A stretch of DNA of 44,264 nucleotides, taken from assembly GCA_016927495.1 (NCBI GenBank), contig JAFGMP010000256.1, forward strand, positions 1 to 44,264, written 5' to 3'. This document shows positions 35,717 through 44,264 of this stretch, piece after piece. Below the pieces are notes generated by a model. It saw nothing but the letters and a program-made list of their open reading frames with translations. It had not been told where the DNA came from and ran no database searches. Each line of letters begins with the position of its first letter. Position 1 is the stretch's first letter. The stretch comes from Candidatus Latescibacterota bacterium. GTDB lineage: Bacteria > Latescibacterota > Latescibacteria > Latescibacterales > Latescibacteraceae. The position numbers and the translations under genes are program-made.

Positions 35717-36385
35717 CTATTCAAGCACAAACCTGAAAGGCATTTGTACCCAGCAGGAAACCGGCAGGTCATTCTGTTTGGCCGGTTTGAATTTTGTTGC
35801 AAACGCTGCATTTGTGGCAGCTTCATGGAGCGCAGCCGGCCCTTTCAGAACTTCGACTTTTTCCACGTTCCCGGTTTTGCCCACTAATGCCCTGACAAAT
35901 ACCGTACCCTCTATTCCTGCGTTTTGAGCTGACTTAGGGTAATCGGGAACCACAGTATTGATCTTTTCCGGTTGAACCTCGACAGCATAAAATTCGAACA
36001 CTTCCTCTTCGACAGTTTCAACCTCAGCCTCGACATTGGGAATATCAACCATCGGAGCGACTTCCACAGTCGAAGTATCAAGATCGAGATCTGTGCTTTC
36101 AATGGTAACATCATCAGGCATAATGTCATCCTCGACTTCGAGCGGTATGGCGAGCTTGGGGGCGGGAGCGCGAACCTGGTGACGGGTCTCGGGAATATTC
36201 TCGAGCTGAATGATTACCGGAGGAGGTTCGATCTTTTTTTCGAGCGTCCGTACCTGTATTAAAGGCATATGAACACCGACAGCCACAGTCAAAATAGAGA
36301 AAAACATACAGACGGCAAAGATCTTCGGTGATTTTCTATGTAAGTCAGCTTGTGGTGTCTTGAATCCTACAATAGATGCAGTCAT
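35717..36385 (-). CDS. TonB energy transducer (copy 1)
   Basis: A 222-residue TonB-family protein. The cytoplasmic start VGFKTPQADLHRKSP is followed by one TM helix (about 23-42), a Pro/Glu-rich periplasmic linker (about 55-145), and a TonB C-terminal domain (about 146-222) with VVPDYPKSAQNAGIEGTVFV, KTGNVEKVEVLKGPAALHEA and ending FRFVLE. It passes proton-motive force from ExbBD to outer-membrane receptors. It shares one base with the upstream ExbD stop (TAATG). A close paralogue lies at 39470-40141. Confidence 0.94.
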   Translation of the reverse strand: MTASIVGFKTPQADLHRKSPKIFAVCMFFSILTVAVGVHMPLIQVRTLEKKIEPPPVIIQLENIPETRHQVRAPAPKLAIPLEVEDDIMPDDVTIESTDLDLDTSTVEVAPMVDIPNVEAEVETVEEEVFEFYAVEVQPEKINTVVPDYPKSAQNAGIEGTVFVRALVGKTGNVEKVEVLKGPAALHEAATNAAFATKFKPAKQNDLPVSCWVQMPFRFVLE

Positions 36386-36795
36386 TATTCTCTCTTTGCT
36401 ATAAATGACACTCTCAGCGCCTGTGCGCGTTTCAGTTCTTCGATGACTCCCGATACCATCCGGTAAGGTGTATTACTGTCAGATTTGACAAGCACCACAA
36501 CGCGGGGATTTGCTTCAAGTTTCTGTCGGACAATACCCGCTACACCTGATAATTCGGTTTCGAACTCATCCACCATAACCCGTCCCTGAGGATTTACCCA
36601 GACGCTTACGATATTACGTCGGCTTTTCATCGGATCGATACGTTCGGCACGCGGCAGGTTCACGGGAAATCCGCGGTAAACGACAAATACAGTAGTAACC
36701 ATGAAGAATATTATCAGCAGAAACGATATATCCGCCATAGTACCGGTTGGGATTTCCTGGTTTATTTTTTTACGTTTTTTGAATCGTGATTTCAT
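36385..36795 (-). CDS. ExbD-family proton-channel subunit (copy 1)
   Basis: A 136-residue ExbD/TolR-type protein. A cytoplasmic basic N-terminus (KKRKKINQEIPTGTMADIS) precedes one TM helix (about 24-44) holding the conserved Asp, followed by a periplasmic domain. With ExbB it drives TonB. It lies between the second ExbD gene, 24 bases away, and TonB, which overlaps it by one base. Confidence 0.93.
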   Translation of the reverse strand: MKSRFKKRKKINQEIPTGTMADISFLLIIFFMVTTVFVVYRGFPVNLPRAERIDPMKSRRNIVSVWVNPQGRVMVDEFETELSGVAGIVRQKLEANPRVVVLVKSDSNTPYRMVSGVIEELKRAQALRVSFIAKRE

Positions 36796-36819
36796 CGATT
36801 CCTCTTAACTATTACACAT

Positions 36820-37227
36820 TTAAAAATCAGGCTCGGCTATTGAAATTTTATCGTTGCCTGCTTTTTTTATTTCATCCACAACATCGACAAATAATTCGTA
36901 TCGTGCTTCCGGAGCAGTCTTAATCGACACAATAAGATTGGGATTATCCTCGGTCATCTGCTTGACTCTGCCACCCATCTGGGCAAGAGATACCAGTTCC
37001 TGATCATGCATTATTTCCCCGGCGGCATTTATCCATACTTTGGTAATGTTACGGCTTGGCACTCTCGTCGCCGAACCTATCGGCGGAAGGGTCAAACCGA
37101 GACCTTTGTCATGAGACATCGATGTCGTCACCAGGAAAAACACAATCAGCAGAAACGCAATGTCTGCCATTGTTGATGTTGGTATTGCAGCAGAAGCCCG
37201 TGCTCTTTTTACGATAGCCATACTCAA
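36820..37227 (-). CDS. ExbD-family proton-channel subunit (copy 2)
   Basis: A 135-residue ExbD/TolR-type protein, starting MSMAIVKRARASAAIPTSTM and then ADIAFLLIVFFLVTTSM, the conserved Asp-containing helix. It lies six bases after the ExbB gene. Two tandem, diverged ExbD copies follow one ExbB here, an arrangement known in FCB-type bacteria, and could form a mixed pair in the channel. Confidence 0.93.
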   Translation of the reverse strand: MSMAIVKRARASAAIPTSTMADIAFLLIVFFLVTTSMSHDKGLGLTLPPIGSATRVPSRNITKVWINAAGEIMHDQELVSLAQMGGRVKQMTEDNPNLIVSIKTAPEARYELFVDVVDEIKKAGNDKISIAEPDF

Positions 37228-37233
37228 ACCGCC

Positions 37234-37875
37234 TTACGAGGAAGTTTTATCATAACCGAGATCAACGAGCGTATCGATAAATCTGCTGGCATTTTCTTCC
37301 ATACTGACTACAACACGGTCAATAAGATATACACAGAGATTGTAGGCAAGCTGTATAGGTATAGCTACGAGCAAACCTCCTGCAGTCGTTATCAACGCAA
37401 TCGATATACCGGTTGCAACAATCGAAGGCTCGACATCACCTTGCGCAGCGATATCTTTAAACGCTTTTATCATACCGACAATGGTTCCGAAAAATCCGAT
37501 CATCGGTGCGATGTTCGCTATTGTCGCAAGCCATACAAGACCGTTTTCAAGAAATGCCATCTCGACGGAACCTGCGCTTTCCACAGCCTTTTCCACGTGG
37601 TCGATACCTCGATTGACACGCGAAAGTCCCGCATGGACAATCGTAGCCACCGGGCCGGGTGTTCTGGAACAGATTTCCGAAGCTTTCTCAATTCCCTTCT
37701 CACCTTCCTGAAGGGCGGCATAAACTTTATTGTACAGCGATTTCGTATTAATCATTGCGAGAAAAATAACGATAAGTCGCCATAACGTAATCGCAAGCCC
37801 GATAACAAATAATCCGACAAGCGTCCACATAATCGGCGGTCCGCCATCGTTAATGTACTGCATAAGGTTTTCCAT
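37234..37875 (-). CDS. ExbB/TolQ/MotA-family proton-channel subunit
   Basis: A 213-residue ExbB-type protein with three TM helices: one near the N-terminus (MWTLVGLFVIGLAITLWRLI) and two later (LATIANIAPMIGFFGTIVGM, ISIALITTAGGLLVAIPIQL) in the MotA/TolQ/ExbB domain. It forms the proton channel with ExbD. It begins the ExbB-ExbD-ExbD-TonB-TPR run and lies 31 bases after the upstream TPR gene. Confidence 0.94.
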   Translation of the reverse strand: MENLMQYINDGGPPIMWTLVGLFVIGLAITLWRLIVIFLAMINTKSLYNKVYAALQEGEKGIEKASEICSRTPGPVATIVHAGLSRVNRGIDHVEKAVESAGSVEMAFLENGLVWLATIANIAPMIGFFGTIVGMIKAFKDIAAQGDVEPSIVATGISIALITTAGGLLVAIPIQLAYNLCVYLIDRVVVSMEENASRFIDTLVDLGYDKTSS

Positions 37876-37906
37876 AATTGATCTCCGTTACATATTGTGT
37901 TTATTA

Positions 37907-39016
37907 TTAATTTCCGCGGCTGAAAAAATCCTTTTCTGCTTTTTCTTCAGCGGTTTCGGGTTTCTCAATCTGATAAATAAGGCTTTGTGCGCTTGACTTG
38001 TATCGTTCGTCATTGAGTGCAATGCGAAATTCTGCCAGAGCCTTCTCATTATCTCCGTTAGTCCGGAAATGCTCCCCCATTAAAATTCTTAAACGTCCAT
38101 CCTTCGGGTCGATTTTTATTCCTTTTTTAACGTAAGCGATACTTTGGTCCATTAGACCTTCGGAATACAGCATTTTTGCCAGTTCACCCAGCACTTCCAC
38201 GTTCTCGGAAGCAAGCTCGTGATGACGTTCCAGAGCCCATAAAAGCCCGTTTTCGTCTGATTGGTCACGATACAGATTTTCTAAAGTTTCAACCACCGTT
38301 ATGTTTGCAGCTTCGGATTCCGCAAGTTTCCGGTAATGATTAATTGCCCCCTGAGTATCTCCCATGTCGAGGCGGGTGCTTGCAGCAATCTTTAGAGCAT
38401 TCACATCATCCGGATTATCACCGAGAGCAGATTCGACGTATGAATTTGCGCGTTCCGTATTTCCAAGATTCAGTGCAATTTTGGCTGCTCGTATTTTGTG
38501 TTCGAACGTGCCGGTTCCGGTCTCAAAGAGTTTATCATAGGAAGCAAGAGCTTCTTCTTCCATCCCAAGATACTCTTTAATGCCTGTTATAACACTTAGA
38601 AATTCACTCTTCTCCGGTTTAAGTTCATACATGCATTCATACATCACCAGCGCCGAATCAAAAACCGATTCCTGATAATATAGCTTCGCAAGCATCGCAG
38701 CGGAACTGTAATGTTCGGGATTCAGATTGAAAGCCTGTAAAAATCTTCTGCGGGCTTCCAGCTCTTTACCCATTGTCATGAGCATATCAGCGTATGAATA
38801 GTAAACCTGATAAACTGATGCGTCCAATGCAAGTGATTTTTCATATTGTTTTTCCGCTTCTTCGTAATTTTTGCTTTTTTTATTTTGTACCGCAAAACTA
38901 AAATGTTGTTTAGCCTGAGACTTACTTTCCTCGGACACCGTCTGTGCAGAGGCTGTTATATAAAAAATAACATTAAAAATAAAAACTAACACGAGCTTAA
39001 CATTGTGATTCATCAT
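37907..39016 (-). CDS. TPR-repeat exported protein
   Basis: A 369-residue protein, mostly TPR. I chose ATG 39016, preceded by GGGAG at nine-base spacing; the frame extends to 39088 but those residues do not look like a signal peptide. The signal sequence is MMNHNVKLVLVFIFNVIFYI ending ASAQ. TPR units run from about 35 to 350, such as AEKQYEKSLALDASVYQVYY and MDQSIAYVKKGIKIDPKDGR. Its tail (ETAEEKAEKDF) is charged. It precedes the ExbB gene on the same strand, so it is probably a periplasmic accessory of the Ton system. Confidence 0.86.
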   Translation of the reverse strand: MMNHNVKLVLVFIFNVIFYITASAQTVSEESKSQAKQHFSFAVQNKKSKNYEEAEKQYEKSLALDASVYQVYYSYADMLMTMGKELEARRRFLQAFNLNPEHYSSAAMLAKLYYQESVFDSALVMYECMYELKPEKSEFLSVITGIKEYLGMEEEALASYDKLFETGTGTFEHKIRAAKIALNLGNTERANSYVESALGDNPDDVNALKIAASTRLDMGDTQGAINHYRKLAESEAANITVVETLENLYRDQSDENGLLWALERHHELASENVEVLGELAKMLYSEGLMDQSIAYVKKGIKIDPKDGRLRILMGEHFRTNGDNEKALAEFRIALNDERYKSSAQSLIYQIEKPETAEEKAEKDFFSRGN

Positions 39017-39469
39017 GGTTAGCATCTCCCGTAATATATTGTCATTCAATCTGTTATGCAATATAATTCTGCAAAATACCTTGGGCATTCTTTTAAATGT
39101 GGCGTAAAATTACACTATTTTTGTTAAGAATTCATGAGCATCGTATTAGTAATATCTTCAGGTGTCACGATTTATAAGCGTGGGGAAAAGTGAGATTTTT
39201 GTTCAACAATATAGATCACCATGTCATTTCCGCTGCGAAACTGTGCATCACAGCAAAATTGAAATCCCCCTTTTTATCCATTTTCCGTAGTAGTTACTTT
39301 TACGAAGGACGAAAAGGGAACATTTCCCCGTCTTTCCATTACTCCCGAATAATGAATTGTCGATTCTTTTTACCTTTCTTAATTAGGAGGGATAATTTTT
39401 TATATGTTTTTCACCACGCTTTTAAATAACATATACTTAAAACAAAATTTACCGTATTTTCAAAATCTA
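39017..39469. other. intergenic region with a palindromic repeat
   Basis: About 450 bases without a convincing gene between the second TonB gene and the TPR gene. A 79-codon open frame on the plus strand (39190-39429) has no ribosome site and unlikely composition. A palindrome-like repeat (39281-39315), with wider complementary arms around 39261 and 39335, is the main feature. Confidence 0.4.
39281..39315. repeat. small palindromic repeat (copy 2)
   Basis: TTTTCCGTAGTAGTTACTTT and TACGAAGGACGAAAA form an imperfect palindrome similar to 23513-23548, at about 27 of 35 positions. Two copies in one window suggest a dispersed element. Confidence 0.45.
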
Positions 39470-40141
39470 TCAATCTTTATACTCAAACCTGAACGGGATG
39501 ATTACCCAGCACGAAACAGGTCTGTCATTTATTTTTGCCGGTTTGAACTTAACGGCGCTTGCGGCGCTTAAGGAGCTTTTATGAAACACCGTCGGCCCCT
39601 TTACTATTGATAAAGAGTCTACATCACCCTTGATGTTAACCAGTACCTTTACAAAAACCGTTCCCTGTACATGCGAATCCCGGGCTTCTTTGGGATATTC
39701 GGGAACAACCGCATGTACTATCTCCGGCTCTTCTTCAACCGCAAACACATCGAATATTTCTTCCTCCTCTTCGGCGACTTCTATTTCAGGCTCGTCTACC
39801 TCAATCATCGGCGAAGGAGTCTTTACCGCTGCATCAAGAAATAAATTAGTACTCTCTATTGTAATATCATCTGGCATCATCTCATCATCGACTTCGAGCG
39901 GTATGGAAAGGATTGGTGCGGGGGCTCTGACCTGATGATGCGTTTCCGGTATGTTTTCAAGATGTATTATTACCGGATCGATTTTTATATTTTCTGAGTT
40001 GCTTTCGTGTTTCGGCAGCGGTATATAGAGCATTATCACTGTAAAAACAACACTGGCAAACGAGCATAGCATAAAAAATCCCGGCGATTTACGGTGTAAA
40101 TCAGCTTCCGGCGTTTTAAATCCAACAGTTGATGGTTTCAT
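39470..40141 (-). CDS. TonB energy transducer (copy 2)
   Basis: A 223-residue TonB-family protein, paralogous to 35717-36385. Both share VGFKTP-ADLHRKSP, one TM helix, an ENIPET-HQVRAPAP linker motif, MPDD-TIES, and a TonB C-terminal domain ending in PVSCWV-PFRF. The linker here is more acidic (VAEEEEEIFDVFAVEEEPE). It lies downstream of the second TonB-dependent receptor but has no ExbBD of its own. The shared N-terminus suggests that both use the ExbBD pair encoded nearby. Confidence 0.93.
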   Translation of the reverse strand: MKPSTVGFKTPEADLHRKSPGFFMLCSFASVVFTVIMLYIPLPKHESNSENIKIDPVIIHLENIPETHHQVRAPAPILSIPLEVDDEMMPDDITIESTNLFLDAAVKTPSPMIEVDEPEIEVAEEEEEIFDVFAVEEEPEIVHAVVPEYPKEARDSHVQGTVFVKVLVNIKGDVDSLSIVKGPTVFHKSSLSAASAVKFKPAKINDRPVSCWVIIPFRFEYKD

Positions 40142-40356
40142 AAAAATACCTTCCGATACTGCAACATTTTTTGCGGCAGGGTATTATGATATTTGTATTC
40201 GGGGAGGCGTATCATATTTATCATATATACAAATCCATAATCCCCTGCAACATTTGTATTACATCACCGGCTTTTATCAGTTACCTCTTCTTCAAGCTCA
40301 ATCGGTTCTTCTGTAATATTTCTGCTTAATATCAGGTATGAACCTGAATTCAGTTT

Positions 40357-42597
40357 TTAGAATCCGACTTCCAAACCTGCATAATACATGCGGGGATTCA
40401 TCGGCCCGTACATATAGCCTGCGTCGCGATCTATACCTTTATCCAGGTCTTCCTGATATTCATCCGTGATGTTTTTCACTCCGATGTTTAACTTCTGCCA
40501 CCCTTTCACCTCACCGAGAAATGCAACCTTAAAACTTAATCCCAGATCGAGCGAAAAGAATGCGTCGGTAGTTTCAAGAATATCATCGGCGATATATCCG
40601 GCATAATGCGGAACCTTCATTTTGCCGGTGTAGTTAATTCCGCCGAACACCGACAGTCTTTCAATCGGATCGAAGTATGCAACGATATTACCATATTGTT
40701 CGGGTGTCTTGAAAATACGTGTCGATCCAAAATCCTCTTCCTCCGAATCAAGTTCATCTGTCTGAAGTGTCAGGCTGCCCTGCAATTCAAGCGGTTTTAC
40801 TGGCTTGTAACCCACCTGAATTTCAACGCCGGAGACCGTCAGACCGTCGCCATTGATTCGCGTAAACTCCTGTTCTTCCGTAGATGGGTCGTCACGATCC
40901 ACTACCTGAAACTGATCATCGAGCACGGTGTGGAATCCGGTAAGACCGATTTGGACAAATTGCGAATTGATTTCACGGCTCATCTCTATTGTACCTGAGT
41001 AGCTTATACTTTTTTCTTCAGTCAGGTCATCACTGTTGCGGATAATTTGTCCTTCACCATTAACCTGTGTGATATGGAGGTCTTCATCGAAAACCTGGGG
41101 GGCTTTGAATCCGGTAGAAACATTTCCCCGTAAACCGATATCTTCGCTCAATTCAATAAGTGCCGAAACTCTGGGACTGAAAATGGGATCGTCCAAAAGA
41201 GAATTTTTATCCACGCGGGCGCCGGCTACAATATGATATTTGTGCATAAAATCCAGTTCATCCTGAAGATATACGCCGTAATTATCATAATCGTCATCGA
41301 TAATACGATTATAAGCTATCGCCTCGTCATACAGACTTTCGGTTTTATATGTTACGCCCGCTGTAATCAGATTAATGCCTGCATTGTAACTCGCTTTTGC
41401 TGAAAGATATTGCAGCGGATTATCGGTTCGCCCGTAAGCGTTTGGGTCTCTTCCGGCGCCGTAGTAGGTATTTCTTTCAGCGAGCGCGAACGAGTAATTA
41501 CCCTCGACGTTCAATTGTGAACTCAAACTGTGCATGTATTTGAGATTGCCGCCCCATCGGTAGCTGTCGGCAGCCTCACTGATATCCGCATCATGGCTTG
41601 GGTAGGTGAATCGATTGCCGCCGCGACGTGCTTCCTGAATTCTATGCAGATTAAAAAGCAGTTCACCGGCATCGACAGGTTTGTAAAACATATTGACTCC
41701 GAGTGATGTCCCTTTACTTTTCCCAATGTCCGAAAATCCATCGTCATTTCTGTCATAGGGATTCTGCTCATGAGTACTACCATAGAGAAACATGCCGAAA
41801 TTCATATCATCCGACACCATTTCGGAAATAAATCCGAATTCTTTTCGTATATGATTTTCACCCATTTTATAATTAAATGACGCGCTATTTCGGTCCACGG
41901 TTGGTTTTCTAAGTTTGATATCGACAACGCCGCCGATTGCATTGCCCCCATACAGAGCCGATCCGCCGCCTTTAACAACTTCAAGTTTATCTATCATTTG
42001 TTCCGGGAACTGCTGAAGACCATAGACACCCGCCATGGTCGACATCATGGGATCGCCGTTGATAAGTATCTGCGTATAGCTGCCTTCGAGCCCAAGCATT
42101 CTCAATTGGGTAAAACTACAGTTCTGGCAGTTGTTCTCGACCCATAAACCGGGAGTATACGAAAGCGCTTCGGCAAGATCCGGCGCCTGAACAGCTTCGA
42201 TTAGTTTACGGGTTACAACTTCGGTTTTTACCGGTACATCCTCATATATTTTTTCAGTACCCGTTGCTGTCGAAACTATTTCTCCTGTCTGAAAAGGCGC
42301 TGTTTCAAGTTCAAAGTTAACTTCACCGCCGGAGGTCTGTTTTTTTTGGGGTTTGTAGCCGGTAAATACAACAACTATGGTACATTCTTCATCGGGTGCA
42401 TTCTTTATTACATAGATGCCATACTCATTCGTCATGGCTCCGATTCGTGTGTTTTCAACTTTTACCACTGCGCCGGGAATACTTTCTCCCGAATCCTTAT
42501 CGGTTACCATACCCCTTATTTCACCGGCAAAAACCTCACTGGCAGTAAGCATCATAAAAAGAATAGAGATATATACGATACACTTTATAGCGTGCAT
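40357..42597 (-). CDS. TonB-dependent receptor with carboxypeptidase-like N-terminal domain and CQNC motif
   Basis: A 746-residue receptor. A signal peptide (about 1-24) is followed by a CarboxypepD_reg-like domain (about 26-100; GEIRGMVTDKDSGESIPGAV, GYKPQKKQ), a plug (about 108-235) with ALSYTPGLWVENNCQNCSFT, GSALYGGNAIGGVVDI, and a 22-strand barrel ending MYYAGLEVGF. The plug carries a CX2C pair, C157 and C160, seen in a family found in Bacteroidetes-type genomes. Such a motif could bind a metal or form a disulfide. The TonB copy 2 gene lies about 215 bases downstream. Ligand unknown. Confidence 0.92.
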   Translation of the reverse strand: MHAIKCIVYISILFMMLTASEVFAGEIRGMVTDKDSGESIPGAVVKVENTRIGAMTNEYGIYVIKNAPDEECTIVVVFTGYKPQKKQTSGGEVNFELETAPFQTGEIVSTATGTEKIYEDVPVKTEVVTRKLIEAVQAPDLAEALSYTPGLWVENNCQNCSFTQLRMLGLEGSYTQILINGDPMMSTMAGVYGLQQFPEQMIDKLEVVKGGGSALYGGNAIGGVVDIKLRKPTVDRNSASFNYKMGENHIRKEFGFISEMVSDDMNFGMFLYGSTHEQNPYDRNDDGFSDIGKSKGTSLGVNMFYKPVDAGELLFNLHRIQEARRGGNRFTYPSHDADISEAADSYRWGGNLKYMHSLSSQLNVEGNYSFALAERNTYYGAGRDPNAYGRTDNPLQYLSAKASYNAGINLITAGVTYKTESLYDEAIAYNRIIDDDYDNYGVYLQDELDFMHKYHIVAGARVDKNSLLDDPIFSPRVSALIELSEDIGLRGNVSTGFKAPQVFDEDLHITQVNGEGQIIRNSDDLTEEKSISYSGTIEMSREINSQFVQIGLTGFHTVLDDQFQVVDRDDPSTEEQEFTRINGDGLTVSGVEIQVGYKPVKPLELQGSLTLQTDELDSEEEDFGSTRIFKTPEQYGNIVAYFDPIERLSVFGGINYTGKMKVPHYAGYIADDILETTDAFFSLDLGLSFKVAFLGEVKGWQKLNIGVKNITDEYQEDLDKGIDRDAGYMYGPMNPRMYYAGLEVGF

Positions 42598-42769
42598 AAT
42601 TTACTCCTCGCAATTACTTCTGTATATTTTCATTAATTGATGAATAATAAACAAATGAAGACATCACTACTTCAATAGCGATAAAAAACAGGTTAATACA
42701 TGCTTTTTTGCTAACACATATTGTAGTGAAAACGATATAAACGAATTATTTTTTTTGATAATTATGGAA

Positions 42770-43057
42770 CTATCGGGCGTATGGAGGAGCGCGCTGAGAA
42801 GTTAGATTAAAATACAGAGAAGAAACGGCAATTTCATTACTACTGTCAAGGAATCCCAATAAAGTCAGAATCCCAACAAACAGAAGGTAAACCATGAAAA
42901 GGTGGCCAAGTTCTGTCGATTGTATTGATTCACAGAGGGGGCACCATTCCGGATTTAATACGTTTTCTCCCAAATGCCCGTATTCGTAATCATACAAGAT
43001 CACAAAGAGGGCAAGCAACGACATCAGGAGTATTAAAATTTTCCTGAATGTACTCAT
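42770..43057 (-). CDS. small two-helix membrane protein with CPLC motif
   Basis: A 95-residue protein, unrecognised. AAAGGCAG lies upstream. It has two predicted TM helices (about 6-22 and 52-70) joined by a loop with C39-P-L-C42 in NPEWCPLCESIQ. The tail after helix two is polar, ending QRAPPYAR. A CX2C loop outside the membrane could bind metal or act in redox, but this is guesswork. It stands between the CQNC receptor and the sulfatase, on the same strand as both, without close coupling. Confidence 0.6.
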   Translation of the reverse strand: MSTFRKILILLMSLLALFVILYDYEYGHLGENVLNPEWCPLCESIQSTELGHLFMVYLLFVGILTLLGFLDSSNEIAVSSLYFNLTSQRAPPYAR

Positions 43058-43394
43058 TTTCTGCCTTTCTGAAAAAAATTAACGTAAATAGAAAAGTTAG
43101 GCACTCCTAATATAGCTTTTCAGAATTATGTTGTCAAGCATAACATTTTGCCGGCGATCCCCATTTTTGAAAAATACGGATGAAAAAAGGGAAAAAGGTA
43201 CAAGGGATAAGGGATAGGATTTTTGTAGGGGCAGACCCGTGTGTCTGCCCTGAAATTTTACCTGTATTATTGTTTGTCTGAGGTTACCGCAAAACCGGTA
43301 TTACAATGCTTCTCTCAAATGTGCTTTTTCATGGCTGAAATATCACTGTAAAAATTGAAAATAGTTGATTATTAAAATTACTGCGTTCGGAGAT
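43058..43394. other. intergenic region, AT-rich, with a GC inverted repeat
   Basis: About 335 bases without a gene. GGGCAGAC (43229-43236) and GTCTGCCC (43243-43250) form a stem-loop, similar to GTAGGGGCAGACCCGTGTGT-type dispersed repeats. No T-run follows, so a terminator role is unproven. Confidence 0.45.
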
Positions 43395-44264
43395 TTACAT
43401 GCTCCATGTCGGATCGATACGTCCCTCCGTCTCACGAAGAATGCCGAATAATTTATTCTGAAAACCCTGAACCATATTTTTCATGTCCGAATCCCTAATC
43501 TGATTCAATACATCACCTGCCTGGGTGGTTAGACGGACATCGCCGAGAAGGTTTGACATCTGATCCGGGTCTTTTTGCATGTCGTAGAGTTCATACAAAT
43601 CCCAGATGCCCTGAAAACGCATAAAGCTGTACTGATCGGTTCTCAATCCAAGCACTGTCGGAGTCTGAGGAAATGCACGTTCCCAGAAGTATTCGTACAG
43701 AAATTCGGTTCGCCATGCGGTATTCTGCCGTCTGATGAGCGGCATAAATGAAAGACCATGCATGTTACCGGGAACCTGCACACCTGCGGCATCCAGAATT
43801 GTAGGAGCAATATCGATATTCAGTGTCATTCTCTCCTCGACAGCGCTGCCTTTTGTCAGTGCCGGGCAGTGAGCGATCATTGGCACCCTTATGGACGGTT
43901 CATACATGCAGCGTTTATCGATAAGGCCGTGTTCGCCGAACAGAAATCCGTTGTCGCCCATAAAGATTACAAGTGTATCCTCGGCAAGCCCTTGCTGTTC
44001 GAGAGTATCCATCAGGCGGCCGATGCTGTCATCCACCCCACACACTGTTTCGCAGTAATCACGGTAAAACTGGTCGAAATCGAAATCGTGGTTGTACATG
44101 CCGTCGACGCCGTGCCAACTGTCACGCTGCCTTCGTACCCAGTCCGGTTTGCCCCGGTAGTTCTCCTCAGTGTTGGCAAATGAAACCGGCTTGGGAACTT
44201 TAATGTTGTTGTATTTTCCTTTGTGACGCGGCGCAGGTTTGAACTCGTGATGAACGGCTTTATG
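43395..44264 (-). CDS. sulfatase (arylsulfatase family), N-terminus beyond window
   Basis: C-terminal part, at least 289 residues, of a type I sulfatase. The frame is open to the window edge at 44264. It contains SFANTEENYRGKPDWVRRQR, the metal-site region VIFMGDNGFLFGEHGLIDKR, MYEPSIRVPMIAHCP, and a C-terminal DLYELYDMQKDPDQMSNLLG, the classical sulfatase end. The active-site Cys/Ser motif (C/S-x-P-x-R) lies outside the window, so the need for formylglycine cannot be checked. It would hydrolyse sulfate esters of glycans. A signal peptide cannot be seen. Confidence 0.9.
   Translation of the reverse strand, partial: HKAVHHEFKPAPRHKGKYNNIKVPKPVSFANTEENYRGKPDWVRRQRDSWHGVDGMYNHDFDFDQFYRDYCETVCGVDDSIGRLMDTLEQQGLAEDTLVIFMGDNGFLFGEHGLIDKRCMYEPSIRVPMIAHCPALTKGSAVEERMTLNIDIAPTILDAAGVQVPGNMHGLSFMPLIRRQNTAWRTEFLYEYFWERAFPQTPTVLGLRTDQYSFMRFQGIWDLYELYDMQKDPDQMSNLLGDVRLTTQAGDVLNQIRDSDMKNMVQGFQNKLFGILRETEGRIDPTWSM

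Noticed and set aside
39190-39429. A 79-codon open frame on the plus strand between the TonB and TPR genes
   Set aside because: No ribosome site, Phe- and Arg-rich composition and an embedded palindromic repeat; no support as a gene.

Overview
The window is bacterial, AT-leaning, with dense operons on both strands. Two TonB-dependent receptors, two TonB proteins with ExbB/ExbD, an RND tripartite pump and lipoprotein or signal-peptide N-termini show a Gram-negative envelope. The TonB style, TPR proteins, an FlgD-like C-terminal tail on one secreted protein and several Tat-exported sugar-type enzymes suggest an uncultured member of the FCB or neighbouring phyla (Latescibacterota-like). That placement is inference. 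No rRNA, tRNA, CRISPR array, integrase or phage gene was seen.

Region 1 (31-8667, + strand) is a tight seven-gene operon: TonB-dependent receptor, ABC-type solute-binding protein, membrane histidine kinase, single-domain response regulator, response regulator with an HD-GYP domain, B12-binding radical SAM enzyme, and a LuxI/FeeM-like N-acyltransferase. It looks like a self-contained module that makes a small molecule and senses it. This is the best candidate here for an undescribed system.

Region 2 (about 8780-9870) is a scar: remnants of a probable DNA methyltransferase gene, then a GxxExxY-family gene. About 30-bp repeats built of three 10-bp units flank that gene as inverted pairs and run into both its start and stop codons.

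Region 3 (9983-26797) is a catabolic island: a secreted multidomain GH38 mannosidase, two UroD-family methyltransferase-like proteins, an FGE/SUMF1-like protein, ThuA, two DUF362 proteins, an SMP-30-like protein, a zinc alcohol dehydrogenase, a Gfo/Idh/MocA oxidoreductase and an SDR. Four of these carry Tat signals. Several palindromic or inverted-repeat elements sit in its gaps.

Region 4 (26953-34674) holds a TetR-TolC-adaptor-RND efflux operon (- strand) with repeated ACTGGT half-sites upstream, and a divergent aldo/keto reductase. Region 5 (34790-42597, - strand) is an energy-transduction block: TonB receptor, TonB, TPR, ExbB, ExbD, ExbD, TonB, TPR. The right edge has a small two-helix CPLC protein and a sulfatase cut by the window end.
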